Notes under the pieces: generated by a model | Told to the model about the DNA's origin: nothing | The model's input: the letters and a program-made list of their open reading frames with translations, nothing else | Database searches by the model: none | Made by a program: the position numbers and the translations under genes | Assembly (NCBI GenBank): GCA_025558095.1 | Contig: JAIVFI010000025.1 | Span: 372,001 to 436,000 of the forward strand | Length of the DNA stretch: 64,000 bases | Source of the DNA: Hyaloraphidium curvatum | Taxonomy: Eukaryota > Monoblepharomycota > Hyaloraphidiomycetes > Hyaloraphidiales > Hyaloraphidiaceae | Direction: 5' to 3' | In this document: positions 36,982-48,249 of the stretch, one piece after another | Layout: the number at the start of each line of letters is the position of its first letter | Position numbering within the stretch: the stretch's first letter is position 1

Positions 36982-38710
36982 TTACTTCTTTCCCTTTTTC
37001 CCTCCGGCGGCAGCACCGCCCTTGCCGGCAGCCTTCTCGGTCTTCTCGACGGTCTTGATGACGCCGACGGCGACGGTCTGACGCATGTCGCGCACGGCGA
37101 AGCGGCCGAGCGGGGGGTAGTCGGTGAAGGCCTCGACGCACATGGGCTTGGTGGGGATCATCTTGACGATGGCGGCGTCGCCCGACTTGACGGCCTTGGG
37201 CGCGTCCTCGAGCTTCTTGCCCGACCGACGGTCGATCTTCTCGATCAGCTCGGAGAATTTGCAGGCGATATGAGCTAGAGGCGTCAAACGCAGCCGCCGA
37301 GCGTTGCCATGCGACGAGAGAGACGTTAGCGTGTGTCCGGAGGCGTCCGTGGTGGTTGGTGATGGTCGGGGAGGGAGGGGGGGGGGGGGGGGGGGGAGGG
37401 GGTCAGCCACGTGTATACAAACACAAACAACCACCACCACGCACCGGTGTGGCAGTCGAGCACGGGGCAGTAGCCGGCGCCGATCTGGCCGGGGTGGTTG
37501 AGCACGATGACCTGGGCGGTGAACGAGGCCGTCTCCTTGGCCGGGTCGTTCTTCGAGTCCGAGGCCACGTAGCCGCGGCGGATTTCCTTGACCGACACGT
37601 TCTTGACGTTGAAGCCGACGTTGTCGCCGGGCACGGCCTCGGGCAGCGACTCGTGGTGCATCTCGACCGACTTGACTTCGGTGGTGACGCCCGAGGGGGC
37701 GAACGAGACGACCATGCCGGGCTTGAGCACACCGGTCTCGACACGGCCGACGGGCACCGTGCCGATACCGCCGATCTTGTACACATCCTGCAGGGGCAGG
37801 CGGAGGGGCTTGTCGGTGGGGCGGCTCGGGGGCTCGATGGCGTCGATGGCCTGGAGCAGGGTCTTGCCGGTGACCTCGCCGGCCTTGCCCTCCTTCTTCC
37901 AGCCCTTGAACCAGGGCATGTTGTCCGAAGGCTCGATCATGTTGTCACCGTGCCAGCCCGAGATGGGGACGTAGGGGACGGCCTTGGGGTTGTAGCCGAC
38001 CTGGACGACATAAGTCAGCGGCCGTTCGACGCTGAAAGCAGCCCGGCGGCGGGGCCCACCTTCTTGACGTAGGCCGACAGCTCCTTGACGATTTCGTTGA
38101 AGCGCTCCTCGGACCACTTGCACGAGTCCATCTTGTTGACGGCGACGATCATCTGCTTGACGCCGAGGGTGTAGGCGAGCAGGGCGTGCTCGCGGGTCTG
38201 GCCGTCCTTGGAGATACCGGCCTCGAACTCGCCGGTACCGGCGGGCACGATCAGGATGGCGCAGTCGGCCTGCGAGGTGCCCGTGATCATGTTCTTGATG
38301 AAGTCACGGTGGCCGGGGGCGTCGATGACGGTGACGTAGAGCTTGGGGGTCTCGAACTTCCACCTGCATCGCGCATCGCGGTCAGCTATCCGTGCGCGCA
38401 AGGGCGACCGCGCATCCACCCACAGGGCAATGTCGATGGTGATACCGCGCTCGCGCTCGGCCTTGAGCTTGTCAAGCACCCAGGCGTACTTGAACGAGCC
38501 CTTGCCCATCTCGGCGGCCTCCTTCTCGAACTTCTCGATGGTACGCTTGTCGATACCACCGCACTTGTAGATCAGGTGGCCGGTGGTGGTCGACTTGCCG
38601 GAGTCTGGTCACGCGGATCAGCGCCCCATCCGCGGGCCCGCGGCGACGAATCGATGCTCACCGACGTGTCCGATGACGACGACATTGACGTGGGTCTTCT
38701 CCTTGCCCAT
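36982..38710 (-). CDS. TEF1: Translation elongation factor 1-alpha
   Basis: Predicted exons 38710-38662, 38604-38424, 38363-38060, 38000-37445, 37274-36982 (460 aa, the normal length). G1 motif VIGHVDSGKST (split by intron 1), G2 region [14 protein letters not shown]3 [13 protein letters not shown]4 NKMD. Domain II begins around [20 protein letters not shown] and domain III ends in the Lys/Gly-rich [13 protein letters not shown]. It delivers aminoacyl-tRNA to the ribosome. Intron 4 is unusually long (170 nt) and carries a 20-nt homopolymer. Codon choice is strongly C/G-ending, as expected for a highly expressed gene. Confidence 0.97.
37377..37396. repeat. G20 homopolymer inside EF-1alpha intron 4
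   Basis: Twenty consecutive G on the plus strand, flanked by further G runs (GAGGGAG before, AGGGGG after). In the transcript it is a C20 tract, about 100 nt upstream of the 3' splice site. Confidence 0.9.
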
Positions 38711-39653
38711 GGCTGCGGCGGTTCGATGTGGATCTGGGATCGGCAGGAGAAAAAGTCAGGGACCCGTCGGCGGCCAACCCGTGCCCGTGACCGCGCGACG
38801 ACGACGGCGCCGGATGCGGCGTGCGCCCCCCCAATGCCTGCGGAGGCTGTAGCGATGCATGCAGCCGTGCGGCCCGGGGGGGGCATCCAAACACGGCGAC
38901 GCCGGACCGGCTGTGCGCGTTGCACTTCCCGGCGACGCCTCCGCGGCGGGCCACGTGGCTGCGAGAGCAGAGCACCACACAACGCGGCCCCGTCGGGCCG
39001 GGAGCGACGCCGCCCGTGGCAGACGACCGCCGGGCACCCCCGAGAAAACCGGGTCGGTGGCACGGCAGCGCTGCCGTGCCCGCCGTCGTGCCCGCCGTGC
39101 GCGCCGCGTCGGTGCAGTCGTCGTCGTCGTCGCCGCCGCGCGGGGCGGCGGATGGGCGTCGGGAACTCACCGGACGGCGAAGTGGATGGGCTCTTTGCGG
39201 GAGTTCAGGGACGACCGCGTTTGTTGACGCCGACGAGAAAAAGCTAGGTTTGGGGCGGAGCCGCCGGGCTCCGCCCCCCACCCGATCGACACCGTTCTAC
39301 GGCCATCCGGACCGAAAGAGCCACATCAAACGATTAATGTAACGCACACAAGAGAGGTTGGGAGCGGACGGCACGGACACGCGTCCCCTGTTCCCTCGCG
39401 AAACCGATATCGCGACCCATCCGAGCAACCAGGTGGTGGGACCCGCGAATCGCGGTCCATTCCGCCAGATCACGTCAGATAGAGGCCATCGGATGTGGAG
39501 TGAGCCGTTCTTCTTCTGCGATTCTAGCTGTGGCGCCGGGAATTGTGGTTCGGCGCGCCGGTCCGAAATCGGACCGCAACAACACTGCCGCCGCTCTCCC
39601 CACGCCGCGCGGACGCGTCACACCTCAGCTACGCGTTTCATTCCTTCCTCGCG
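38711..39653. promoter_or_regulatory. Divergent promoter region, EF-1alpha and THYN1
   Basis: 943 bp with no gene. Very GC-rich, with a GTC/GTCGTC trinucleotide run near 39115-39135 and runs of G near 38877. The long open frames on both strands are low-complexity and show no domain. Confidence 0.5.
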
Positions 39654-40530
39654 ATGCCGCCGAAGGGGGCCAAGCGGAAGGCCAAGGCTCCGGAGTCGGA
39701 CGTTTCCTCGGACGCGTCCGACAGCGAGCCGGAAGTGATGCCGGCCAAGAAACCCCGTGGGAGGAAGACTCCGGCCGCGGAAGGCGACAAGCCGGCAAAG
39801 TTCAAAGCCAAGCCGGCCGTGGAAGGCGACAAATCGGCGAAATCCAAAGCCAAGCCAGCGTCGGAGCCCGCCGGGGAAGCCAGCGCTAGTTCGGCTGAAG
39901 GGCCGCGCTATTGGCTCATGAAGGCGGAAGCCGAGACCCGCGTCCACAACGGGCACGATGTCAAGTTCTCCATCGACGATTTGGAGTCAGCGGGGACCTC
40001 CAATTGGTAACGTTTTGCTACACGGCTCCTGGGCAACCGACCTGATGGCCGGGCCAGGGACGGAGTCCGCAACGCGCAAGCAAAGAACTTCATGAAGGCG
40101 ATGGCGCTCGGCGACAAGGTCCTCTTCTACCACAGCAACACGAAGAACGGCAAGAACACGGGCGTGGCCGGTCTGGCCGAGGTGTCCAAGGAGGCTTTCC
40201 CCGATCCTTCGGCGACCGTGGGCTGCCACCATTCCTCCCTCCGCCTTTTCTCCTGACATTCCTTTTCGTGGCATGCAGGATGAATCGCACGCGTACTACG
40301 ACCCCAAATCGGATCCGTCGAAACCCAAGTGGTACTGCGTGGAGGTCAAATTCGTGCGGAAGTTCCCCCGGGTGCTCAATCTCAAGGAGATGAAGGCGCT
40401 TGCGGAGAAGCCCGGATCGCCGATCGCGGAGATGGCGCTGTTCAAGCCGGGAAGGCTGAGCGTCCAGCCCGTGACCGTGCAAGAATACGAATACATCGTC
40501 GAGCTCGCGGCCAAGGCCGGCGAGGAATAG
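39654..40530 (+). CDS. THYN1-like EVE-domain protein
   Basis: Predicted exons 39654-40006, 40058-40217, 40279-40530 (254 aa). About 80 Lys-rich disordered residues come first (repeats of the type [13 protein letters not shown]). The EVE domain follows: [62 protein letters not shown], then [20 protein letters not shown] and [14 protein letters not shown]. This matches human THYN1. EVE domains have a PUA-like fold that binds modified bases in DNA or RNA (5-methylcytosine and related). The basic tail suggests a nuclear protein. Confidence 0.9.
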
Positions 40531-40592
40531 GGACACCGCCGGACTCTGCTACACGATACCACAGTTTCGGATCTTGTTCGATTTGTTCTCTT

Positions 40593-41880
40593 TTACAATG
40601 ATTTGAAGATGGCAATGACCTGCATAAGCTGTTGATCCGCGGCCTCGTCCGGGTTGACGAGCGAGGTCAGCTGGGTATCCTTCAAAAAGTCCGTAAGGTC
40701 GTCGATGTCGGCCTCGACGCGGCTTGGTTCCGACGGGTCGGGCAGTTCCCCTTCCTCTTCCAGGTCCTGATCTGAAGCGGCGCCGAAGGATATCAGATCC
40801 CTAAGACAACCGCGGTGCGACGCAGGTACCCACCGAAGCTCCTCAGCCTCCCTGCATCGGGTTTGCGCGCCGCTCTTGCCGGGGGTGCGTCCGCCTCGTC
40901 AAAGGGCAGCTTGTACTTGTCCCCGATGGCACGCTCTCCGCTCTCACCCGGAAGAGCCGGCCCAACGTCGTCCAGCGGGGAACTGAGTACCGGCAGCGAG
41001 GGATCCGCATTGCGGAGCGGGCTGGGCCTGTCTTCGGAGCCGAAAGGACCGGCAGGTTTGGGAGCCGGAGTCGGCGACGGCGGTTCCGATTCGGGCGGCG
41101 AGTCAGGTTGCGCCGGCGGGGTGACCGAGATCGGAGGAAAGGAGGGCACGGCGGGGGAAGGAGGTTTGCCGGCACCGCCCGCCACTGCCGGTGCAATGGG
41201 GGGAGTTGCGACCGCAATGATTGGCGGCGGCGGGGGAGCGACGACGCGGGCGCGGGTGGCGCTCGCGGAGCGTTTTGTCGACGAGCCGGGACCGTTTCCT
41301 GCTGCTACGGTGCCAAACAGTTAGAATCGCAGGTACGCCTCCTTGCCTTGCGAAACCCACCCCGAGTTTTGGGAGAGCTGGTCACGCACTTGCGGAGCTC
41401 CTCCCGAGTCGTGTGCCCCTGGTTGCACAGCGGGCACTGCAGGTGGTGAATGAGGGGCTCATGGTGGGCGTACATGAAGTGCTCGAGGTAAGGCCACGCG
41501 GACGCCTCCATCTTTGGCCGCTTGATCTTTGTCGAGCAGCAGTTGTCCACCGCGACCATTCGGTGCTTGTTCCGCGTCACCACGTGCTTCGGGTGCACCT
41601 TGACGAGGTGCTCTACGAGCGAGCAGAGCTTGTCCATCTCGCGCGGAATGTCCACGTCCTTCAGCGACACTTTCGCGTCGGGCGTCGAAGGTGCTCCGGC
41701 CTTCCACGGCACCCGCCGAGGAAGGTTCTCGCAGGAGCCTTCTTCCGCGCAGATGGGACATCTCCATGTGTTTCTCGAAGGCAGTTGGAGAGGAACGGGC
41801 GGAGAGGGCGTCGGGAGCAACGGCGGAGGGAGGGCCTGCTGTGGAGTGCCAACCGGCGCAGGAACGCGCTTCGGAGCCAT
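40593..41880 (-). CDS. Cys/His-rich putative zinc-binding protein, middle exon joins uncertain
   Basis: First exon from ATG 41880 to about 41390 encodes a Pro-rich start, WRCPICAEEGSCENLPRR, HLVKVHPKHVV and a second cluster HLQCPLCNQGHTTREEL, a zinc-finger-like spacing. The last exon, 40771-40593, encodes an acidic end (VEADIDDLTDFLKDTQL). The middle (about 41190-40834) is Pro/Ser-rich in the frame with PSPAVPSFPPISV. The first donor looks like GTGCGT at 41388, but linking it to the middle frame needs a further short intron that I cannot place with certainty. Last intron 40833-40772. No family recognised. Confidence 0.5.
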
Positions 41881-42323
41881 AGACGCGTCACAACGCTGAC
41901 AAGGAGCAAATCCTAGAGATGGAAAATGCCTCTGAAAAAGCCGCGAAGCATCTCCGCATAGGCAATCGGCACGTTTAGGGTGGCCGTTAAGTCGTGGGGA
42001 AATGAAGTCCGCCGAACCCCCGATTGACGCGCGGCAACGGTCTCCAGGGGTCCAAAATCGTTCGAAAAGGGTAGAGCGAAGGGATCCGCCGCGTTCCCGA
42101 TTGGCTCTTAACTCTGTCTTTGAAACAGCCTCTGAAATGGAAGAACGGGTTTCCGCAAGGTCGCGGGCTGGTTTCGTGACTTTCTCGCCCGACTCCCGCC
42201 CGCTTCTTGAGATTTGAGATCTCATGTATTGACCTTGGGTATCGACATAAATGCCACAGATCAGACAGAAAGCATGACATCAAGTAGGTGGCCGGCGGGT
42301 GATGCCCAGACCCGTGCGACAGA
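41881..42323. other. Intergenic region between Cys/His protein start and Spo7-like stop
   Basis: 443 bp, lower GC than the genes, no supportable ORF. Expected to hold the promoter of the Cys/His gene and the 3' UTR of the Spo7-like gene. Confidence 0.5.
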
Positions 42324-43353
42324 CTACAGCCTCCGCTTCAGGCCTTCCGGGGAACCCGCGGGCTCGAGCGACGTCGACGTCGCTGAGGCAGAACTAGGTC
42401 CGGCTGATAATGATCCGTCTCCAAGTGATGGATCCGATCCGTCCGAGTGTCCGCGTTGATGAGCCTCCTCCTTCTTTTTCCTCTTCGCCTCCGCGAAGCC
42501 CTCCTGGAACCGCCGCGGAACCTTGCGCTGGAAGTGGATCTCCCCGGTGCCTTCCTTGTTGAACTGCATGTTGAAGTTCTTGAGTACGCGGTTGACCTGC
42601 GGCACGAGCCTAGAAAGCGGCCGATGAGCGCAGCGAACGACCAACCGGCGCCGTAACGCACTTCCTAGGCATCACGATGGTGTCGTGATAGAGATCGGAG
42701 AAGAAGAAAAAGTAAGACAGGAAGGATATGGAAGCCAGAAAGACCAGAAAGTTCAGCCAGCGCATCAGCGAAGATGACTCTGCTGCCTGGTCCCGCGGAG
42801 GATGCCGGTATCTGCCCCACATCATGGCATAGAGGGTAACAAAGAGGAGTATGAACGCGACGAGCAAGATTGCTGGGTGGAACGCCGGTCGGTCAGCTTT
42901 CCATCCCCTTGAACGCTCTTGCCCGAGCCCACCCTCGTACACGCGCTGTTCGTGCCGCCGGTCCCTCAGCTGCTGATGCAAACGCTCTTCAAAGACCAGA
43001 ATATCTGGGAGGGAGAATGACCATGGGCGACGTCAAGACCGCCCTCCACGCGGAATGGAAGACGCCGGACGCCGACCTTGATACGCTTTGGAGTCGTCTG
43101 GCGGTGGCGGTCCCGCTGGTCCAGCCGCAGTCGTTCCCGTGCCCTGGCGGCCACCTGGCGGCAGTCCAGAGCGTGTTCCTCCCGGGAGACCTTCGATTTG
43201 CGTCGTGTTGAGCACCGACGCGACGGGCGACGGGGCCGGGCGAGCCACGCCGCTGGGGAACGTCCGAGGAGCCATCGGCGCTGCCGATGATGTCGATGAT
43301 ACCGCATTGATATTGCGTCGATTCAAGCCGGCAGAAAACTCGGCCGCCGACAT
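42324..43353 (-). CDS. SPO7: Spo7-like (NEP1-R1) regulatory subunit of the nuclear-envelope lipin phosphatase
   Basis: Predicted exons 43353-43050, 43004-42662, 42609-42324 (310 aa). After a disordered N-terminus comes ILVFEERLHQQLRDRRHEQ, two membrane helices (AILLVAFILLFVTLYAMMW and WLNFLVFLASISFLSYFFFF), and DTIVMPRKLVPQVNRVLKNF. It ends with KVPRRFQEGFAEAKRKKKEE. Paired helices after a charged helix, then the MPRK...VNRVLK...NM stretch and the RxFxEGF...RRRK end are those of Spo7/CNEP1R1. The complex with Nem1 dephosphorylates lipin (Pah1) at the ER and nuclear envelope. The phosphatase partner is not in the window. Confidence 0.8.
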
Positions 43354-43508
43354 GCGGTATGGGAGAGCGTTGCGCACGATTGACTGATCCGTTGTCGGGC
43401 AACGCCAACACAAGTGGAGTCGGCTTTCGGGGCGCGTGCCTTGACGTGCTCTGTAATGAGTATGAGTAGGGATTCAATCTTGTCCAATGTACATTTCTCG
43501 ACAGTCTA

Positions 43509-44469
43509 TCACAGTCCAAGTGCGAGAGCGGCACCGATCGCCACGAGGACCTGCAAGAGCAAGAGCAGGCGTCCGCCGAGCGGATAGCTGGCCCCGGAAT
43601 CCGCTGCAGTCTTTGTTGTTGTCGTCGTCGGGATGGGTTTCGTTGCGTTAGCCAGCGCTGCTGCGTCGTCCGCCAGCTTCTTGCACCATGCCCCGCGGGC
43701 GGCCGGGCTTTCCGCGGTTTCAGGGCAGGATGAGTAGCAATCCTGGAGCAGACCCAAGAAGGTGGGAGTGCAGGTGCAAGCCGTCTGGTAGGCCGGTCCC
43801 GTTAGGAGGGCAGAACGAGGTCGAACGGTCAGACCCACCACTTCGTCGTAAGTCATGGAGCCGGGATCGCACGCCGCGATGCATTTGCGGCAGGCGGAAG
43901 TCATGCAGCCCCGCGTCGGGTAGCCCCACGACGAGGCAGGTTTCGTGGCGTTGGTGGAGCCGGTGCCGTTGTTCACCGACTGGGTCGAGTTGGTCGAGAC
44001 ACTGTTGAACCAGCCGTTGGAAATGCAAAAGTCCCGGTACAGGCTGAAAGGTGGGATGTGGCTACAGTTGGAAGAGCATAGACGGTACGAGTTGAGGTAG
44101 CTGGCGGAGCATGCGCACCCAAACTGAGGACGGCAGTCAATCAGAGTCAAATGTTGCCAGCATGCCACCCACGTAGCTGTTCTGCGTCTGGTTGTGGTCA
44201 CAACCGTACGTAAGGAACAGACAGGTTTCTCCCAAGCAGCCGTTGTCCAGAGGGGCTCGTTGCTCGTACTTTTTGAAGCCCTCGTAGCTGTCCTGCTGCC
44301 CCTCCTGGCGCGGGCTGAGGAAGCCCCCGTAGTCCACCGCCGGCCGCGCGGCTTTCGGCAAGTTGGCACGATGGTCGCGGTTGAGAACGATGACAAAGTC
44401 CTCGCCCATGAGGAGGGCGGCGATGACGACGGTCACCGACAGGATGGTCAGGGACCTCGGCAGCGGCAT
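43509..44469 (-). CDS. Secreted Cys-rich protein, probably GPI-anchored
   Basis: Predicted exons 44469-44173 and 44123-43509 (303 aa). Signal peptide (SLTILSVTVVIAALLMG), many Cys in pairs (FGCACSAS, CMTSACRKCIAACDP, ACTCTP), several N-x-S/T sites, a Thr-rich stalk (PIPTTTTTKTAADSG) and a C-terminal hydrophobic tail (RLLLLLQVLVAIGAALALGL) with small residues ahead. That is a GPI-anchored surface protein layout. No known domain recognised. An upstream GTG in the same frame was rejected in favour of the ATG before MPLPRSLT. Confidence 0.7.
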
Positions 44470-44940
44470 TGTTGCGGCACGTCCAAAATCCACAGAGTCC
44501 AGTAGTGGTCCTCAAGAGACTGAAGTCACGATTCCTTGACAGTCAGCTCCAGCAAAGGTCTGTCTGTTTTCGGCCCAGGTGGTCGCGTGTCTCCGGCGAA
44601 CCGACAGTTGGACCCCGCTCCGGTGTGGCGAGACCACACGTCCGCCCAACCTCGCAAGCGACGGCGCGGCTTAAATGCCGGGTCTTTCTGTGCGTCTGAA
44701 CCCGCCGGACTGGCGCCGAGCTTCGCGCGGGGTTCCAACGGCGCTGTGTCAATTCGAGTGTTGTTTGGTCGACGACATCACAAGGCGGGAGAACCCTCGT
44801 CGCTGGCCCGGCGTCTGGTCCGTTGACTCAGAGAAAGCAACCAACGATCTGATATGATGAGAGACAGCCAAGTACAGAATGGAGCTACGGTTTCTGCAGC
44901 GCCGGAATCGATCCCCCTCCACTGAGCCACGTCCCCGCGA
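44470..44940. other. Intergenic region
   Basis: 471 bp between the start of the Cys-rich protein gene and the stop of the coiled-coil gene. No gene seen. Confidence 0.5.
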
Positions 44941-47900
44941 TCACCTCTTCAACGAATTCGACTTGTGGATGAAGAAACCACGAAGGCTGTTGGATTTGCC
45001 CTTGTTAGAGTCCCCGACCTTGTCGCTGGTTCCCGCCGGGACCTGCTGGGAGTGCAACAGGCCGTCGGTGCGGTAATCCGCTGAACGCCCGAAGAGCTGG
45101 GCGTCCGCGGCGACGATCATGGCCGGCCTCACGATCGTGGGGCCATCTGCCATGGATCCGTCCGAGTCCGAGAAGACGGACCGGGCCTCGGGCGATGCGC
45201 TGCCTGCCGTCGAGGAGCTTGCGCGCTTGTCGCGCTGAGCGGACGGATGCATGCTGAGGGAGCCCTCAAGCGTTGCTGCAGGGGCCAGCCCCAGCCTGTC
45301 GGCGATGGTTCTGAGGGTCTCCTGATAGAGCCGGGCCTGGTTGGCCATCTGATCCCGGTGGAACTTGACGAGGTCGTGGAAGCGCCGCTCCTGCTCGTCG
45401 GCGGCGGCGTCCGCGGCCCGCAGGGTCTCTTCGCGAATGGAGAAAACGTCCGCTTCCAGCTTCCTGAAGTCGCCCGTCAATGTGGTCGCTTTGTGCTCCA
45501 TCTCGGCAGACTTGTTGCGGGCCGCGTCGATGTCGCTGACACGGTCGGCCCAATGCCGCACGAGCGACTCCATCTCCGAGAGCCGGGCCTCGACCGAGGC
45601 CATGGGCGTCTCCGCAATGCTGCTGCCGAGCTGCAGCGACTCCACCGAGGCCGGTCTCCTGCGGGATCGTACAGAGCCTGTCGCGGGAGAATCCAGGCAG
45701 GGCTGCGCGGCGGCGGCAGCAGCCCCTGCAGCCATGGCCATCTCGAGGTCGATCTGCAGCGCATCAATGCGTTCCTGCATGCGGCGCATGGAATCCTGGA
45801 CCTCGGTCTCGGCGGGGCCCCGTGCGGCTTCCAGGTCCTCCAGCTTCCGGTTCACCAGCTCGAGGGTGCGAGCGACGGAGGCGGTGTTTTGTTCCGCAAT
45901 CCACTGCATCTTGCTCTCGACCAGCGAGGCAACGAGCTCCTGGATCTCACTGTCCTTGGCCCCCGCGGCGGGCACGGGGCTCAAAGCCCGCGCCTCCTGC
46001 AGCTCCGCCAGCTTGGCAAAGGCGGACGACTTGACCGCAACCACCTCCTCGACCAGCGAGGCATTCTCCCTCCTGAGCGACTCGACCACCGTCTTGGAAT
46101 CCTCTTCGAACCTGCGCAGGTCCTCGAGGTCCGCCGTGTGCTTGGCGAGGTCCGCGTTGACCCGGGCCACCACGTCGGCGATCTGGCCCTGTAGCTTTCC
46201 CACCGTGGCTTCGAGCTGCTGCGGGCTCGTCGGGCTGGGCTCGCCCTTGCTCGGGCTCTCCTGCTGCATGCTCAGCGCGCGCTCGACCTTGGCCGCGATC
46301 GCCGAGATCTCGGACTGCATCCGGTTGCGCACGCTCAGGGCGACCGACTTTTCCAGGTCCGCCAGGCGCTCGTCGAGGGCGTCCCGCGCCCTCGCCTGCT
46401 CGGTGCGGAGGACATCCTGGTCGGCGGCCAGCTCCAGCATGCGCGTGCGCGCCTCGCCGCGGTCCTTGTCCACGAACTCGCGCAGCTTCAGGATGACGGC
46501 CTGGTGCCCGTCCTGCCGCTCCGTCAGCGCGACGGTGCTCTGGATCAGCGCGTCCAGGCTGCTGCCCAAACTGGCCATGCGGGCTTCGGTGTCGGCGCGG
46601 AGCTTCTTGGAGGCCTCGCCGACGAGGTCCTTGGCGTGCTGCAGCAGCGTCTTGCTGAAGCCGTCCACGGCGTTGAGCCGCTCGTCCATGAGCTCGAGCC
46701 GCTTGGCCCCGCGCGCGGCCTCCTCGGCGATCCGGGCCTCGACGGCCCCCGCGGCCCGGCGCTCGGCCTCGGCGAAGCGCGCATTCAGCATCCCCGAGAG
46801 CTCCTTGCGCTGCTTCTCCTGCGCCTCCCGCACGCGGCCCATCTCGGCGTCGAAGGCCTGCTGCATGGCATCGCGCTCGCCGAGCTTGGAGTGCATCTCG
46901 ATCAGCGTGCCGCCCAGGCCGCGCATCTCCCCCGCGATGCCCGAGAGGTCCGCCTGGAAGGCCGAGGTGATCGAGGCCACCTGGGCCTCGAACCTGTCGG
47001 CGGTCACACGGAGGGCTTCGTCGCGCTCCGCGGTGGCCTTGGCAAACACGGCGTCCACTTCGGCGCGCAGGGCCTCGTCGCGCTCGGCGGCTTTTTCTGC
47101 GGCAGCCTGCACCTTGGCCTCCATCTCGCAGGCCGCGAGACCAATCTTGACCGACTCCTGCTGGACCGACTCGAGCTGCGCGGCAACCGAGGCCTCGAGC
47201 GAGTCCATCCGGGGAGCGAGGGGCAGGAGCGCTTCGACCTCGCGCTGCATCCTGCCCACGTCCGCGCGCAGGCCCGCGGCCTCGGCGACCCGCGTCGCGG
47301 CCTCGTTGGCTTTCACCGCAGCCTCCTCGGCTTTTGCCGCTGCGTCTCCGGCAACGGTGGATGCCTCGCCGACGGCCCTCTCGAGCCCGACCAGCTTGCC
47401 GCCCACGCCGGCGACCTCGGCCCGCACGCCCTCCAGCTCCCGCTTGGACGCATCCGCCTCCCCTTTCACAGCATCCACCTCCCTCCTGACGCCCACCAGC
47501 ACCTCTCCGGTGCGCACGCACCCGTCCTGGCACTCCTCGATCGCCCTCCCCGTGCTCTCCGCCAGCCCGCGCATCTTCTCCACGTTCTCCTGCACGTGCG
47601 CCCACATCCCCTGCACCTCGCCCTCCAGCTCCTTCACGCAGCGCATCACCTCGCCTTTGGCCCCCTCGGCGCGGGCGGTCCACAGCTCCGTCAGCTCGGC
47701 CTTGAGCCCCGGCATCCTCGCGTCGAGCGCCTCGAGGGCGGCGGCGCGGGCGTCCTCCAGGGCGCGGGCGGCGCCCGAGTCGAGGGCTGCGCGGAGGGCG
47801 TCGGGGGCCGCCAGGGCGGGGGCGAGCTTGGAGTCGAGGTCGGCGCGGAGGCGGTCGAAGGAGGCGGCGACGGTCTGCTCGATGAGGGCGTCGATCGCGC

Positions 47901-48249
47901 CGGCGAGCTTGTCGGGGAGCACGGGGACGGCGGGCTGCGGTGCGGTTAGATCACAAATATAGCCGGGAGTGCGAAACGAGCCCACTTCCTCTCCGGCATT
48001 GGGGGCACCTCGGTGTGCGGGAGCGGGAGCGTTCTTCGGCGGCGAAGCGGCGGCGGGCTTCGGCGGGCTGCGCGCGGGCGACGGCGCCTTTGCCGGCGCC
48101 ACGCGGTTCGACTGCGGGCCGGGGAGCGGCAGCGAAGGGCCGCTGGGCTTGCGCGGGGGCGACGGCTTGGGCGTGCGCGATGTTGGCGCGGGCGACACGG
48201 GCCGCGACGCCGGGCGCGACGGCGGGCCGAGCCGCGGGCCTGACGACAT
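44941..48249 (-). CDS. Large coiled-coil protein (1102 aa), function unknown
   Basis: Open from ATG 48249 to TGA 44941. The first 110 residues are Pro/Ser/Arg-rich and disordered. From about residue 120 to 1000 nearly everything is heptad-like, rich in Ala, Glu, Leu, Arg (for example LRADVGRMQREVEALLPLA). The end is disordered with two similar short motifs, SNSLRGFF and KSNSLKR. A likely 51-nt intron (47985-47935, GTGGGC to GCAG) sits in frame, removing 17 residues. Such rods are typical of cytoskeletal or spindle-pole scaffolds; no specific family is recognised. Confidence 0.75.
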   Translation of the reverse strand: MSSGPRLGPPSRPASRPVSPAPTSRTPKPSPPRKPSGPSLPLPGPQSNRVAPAKAPSPARSPPKPAAASPPKNAPAPAHRGAPNAGEEVGSFRTPGYICDLTAPQPAVPVLPDKLAGAIDALIEQTVAASFDRLRADLDSKLAPALAAPDALRAALDSGAARALEDARAAALEALDARMPGLKAELTELWTARAEGAKGEVMRCVKELEGEVQGMWAHVQENVEKMRGLAESTGRAIEECQDGCVRTGEVLVGVRREVDAVKGEADASKRELEGVRAEVAGVGGKLVGLERAVGEASTVAGDAAAKAEEAAVKANEAATRVAEAAGLRADVGRMQREVEALLPLAPRMDSLEASVAAQLESVQQESVKIGLAACEMEAKVQAAAEKAAERDEALRAEVDAVFAKATAERDEALRVTADRFEAQVASITSAFQADLSGIAGEMRGLGGTLIEMHSKLGERDAMQQAFDAEMGRVREAQEKQRKELSGMLNARFAEAERRAAGAVEARIAEEAARGAKRLELMDERLNAVDGFSKTLLQHAKDLVGEASKKLRADTEARMASLGSSLDALIQSTVALTERQDGHQAVILKLREFVDKDRGEARTRMLELAADQDVLRTEQARARDALDERLADLEKSVALSVRNRMQSEISAIAAKVERALSMQQESPSKGEPSPTSPQQLEATVGKLQGQIADVVARVNADLAKHTADLEDLRRFEEDSKTVVESLRRENASLVEEVVAVKSSAFAKLAELQEARALSPVPAAGAKDSEIQELVASLVESKMQWIAEQNTASVARTLELVNRKLEDLEAARGPAETEVQDSMRRMQERIDALQIDLEMAMAAGAAAAAAQPCLDSPATGSVRSRRRPASVESLQLGSSIAETPMASVEARLSEMESLVRHWADRVSDIDAARNKSAEMEHKATTLTGDFRKLEADVFSIREETLRAADAAADEQERRFHDLVKFHRDQMANQARLYQETLRTIADRLGLAPAATLEGSLSMHPSAQRDKRASSSTAGSASPEARSVFSDSDGSMADGPTIVRPAMIVAADAQLFGRSADYRTDGLLHSQQVPAGTSDKVGDSNKGKSNSLRGFFIHKSNSLKR

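Noticed and set aside
40772-40833. Shorter 33-nt version of the last intron of the Cys/His gene
   Set aside because: 33 nt is below every other intron here; the 62-nt version with acceptor CTTCAG keeps the frame and has a branch-like CTGAT.
45365-47962. 865-aa Ser-rich plus-strand open frame
   Set aside because: Exact antisense of the coiled-coil gene's heptads; Ser/Ala runs are the complement of Glu/Leu/Ala codons.
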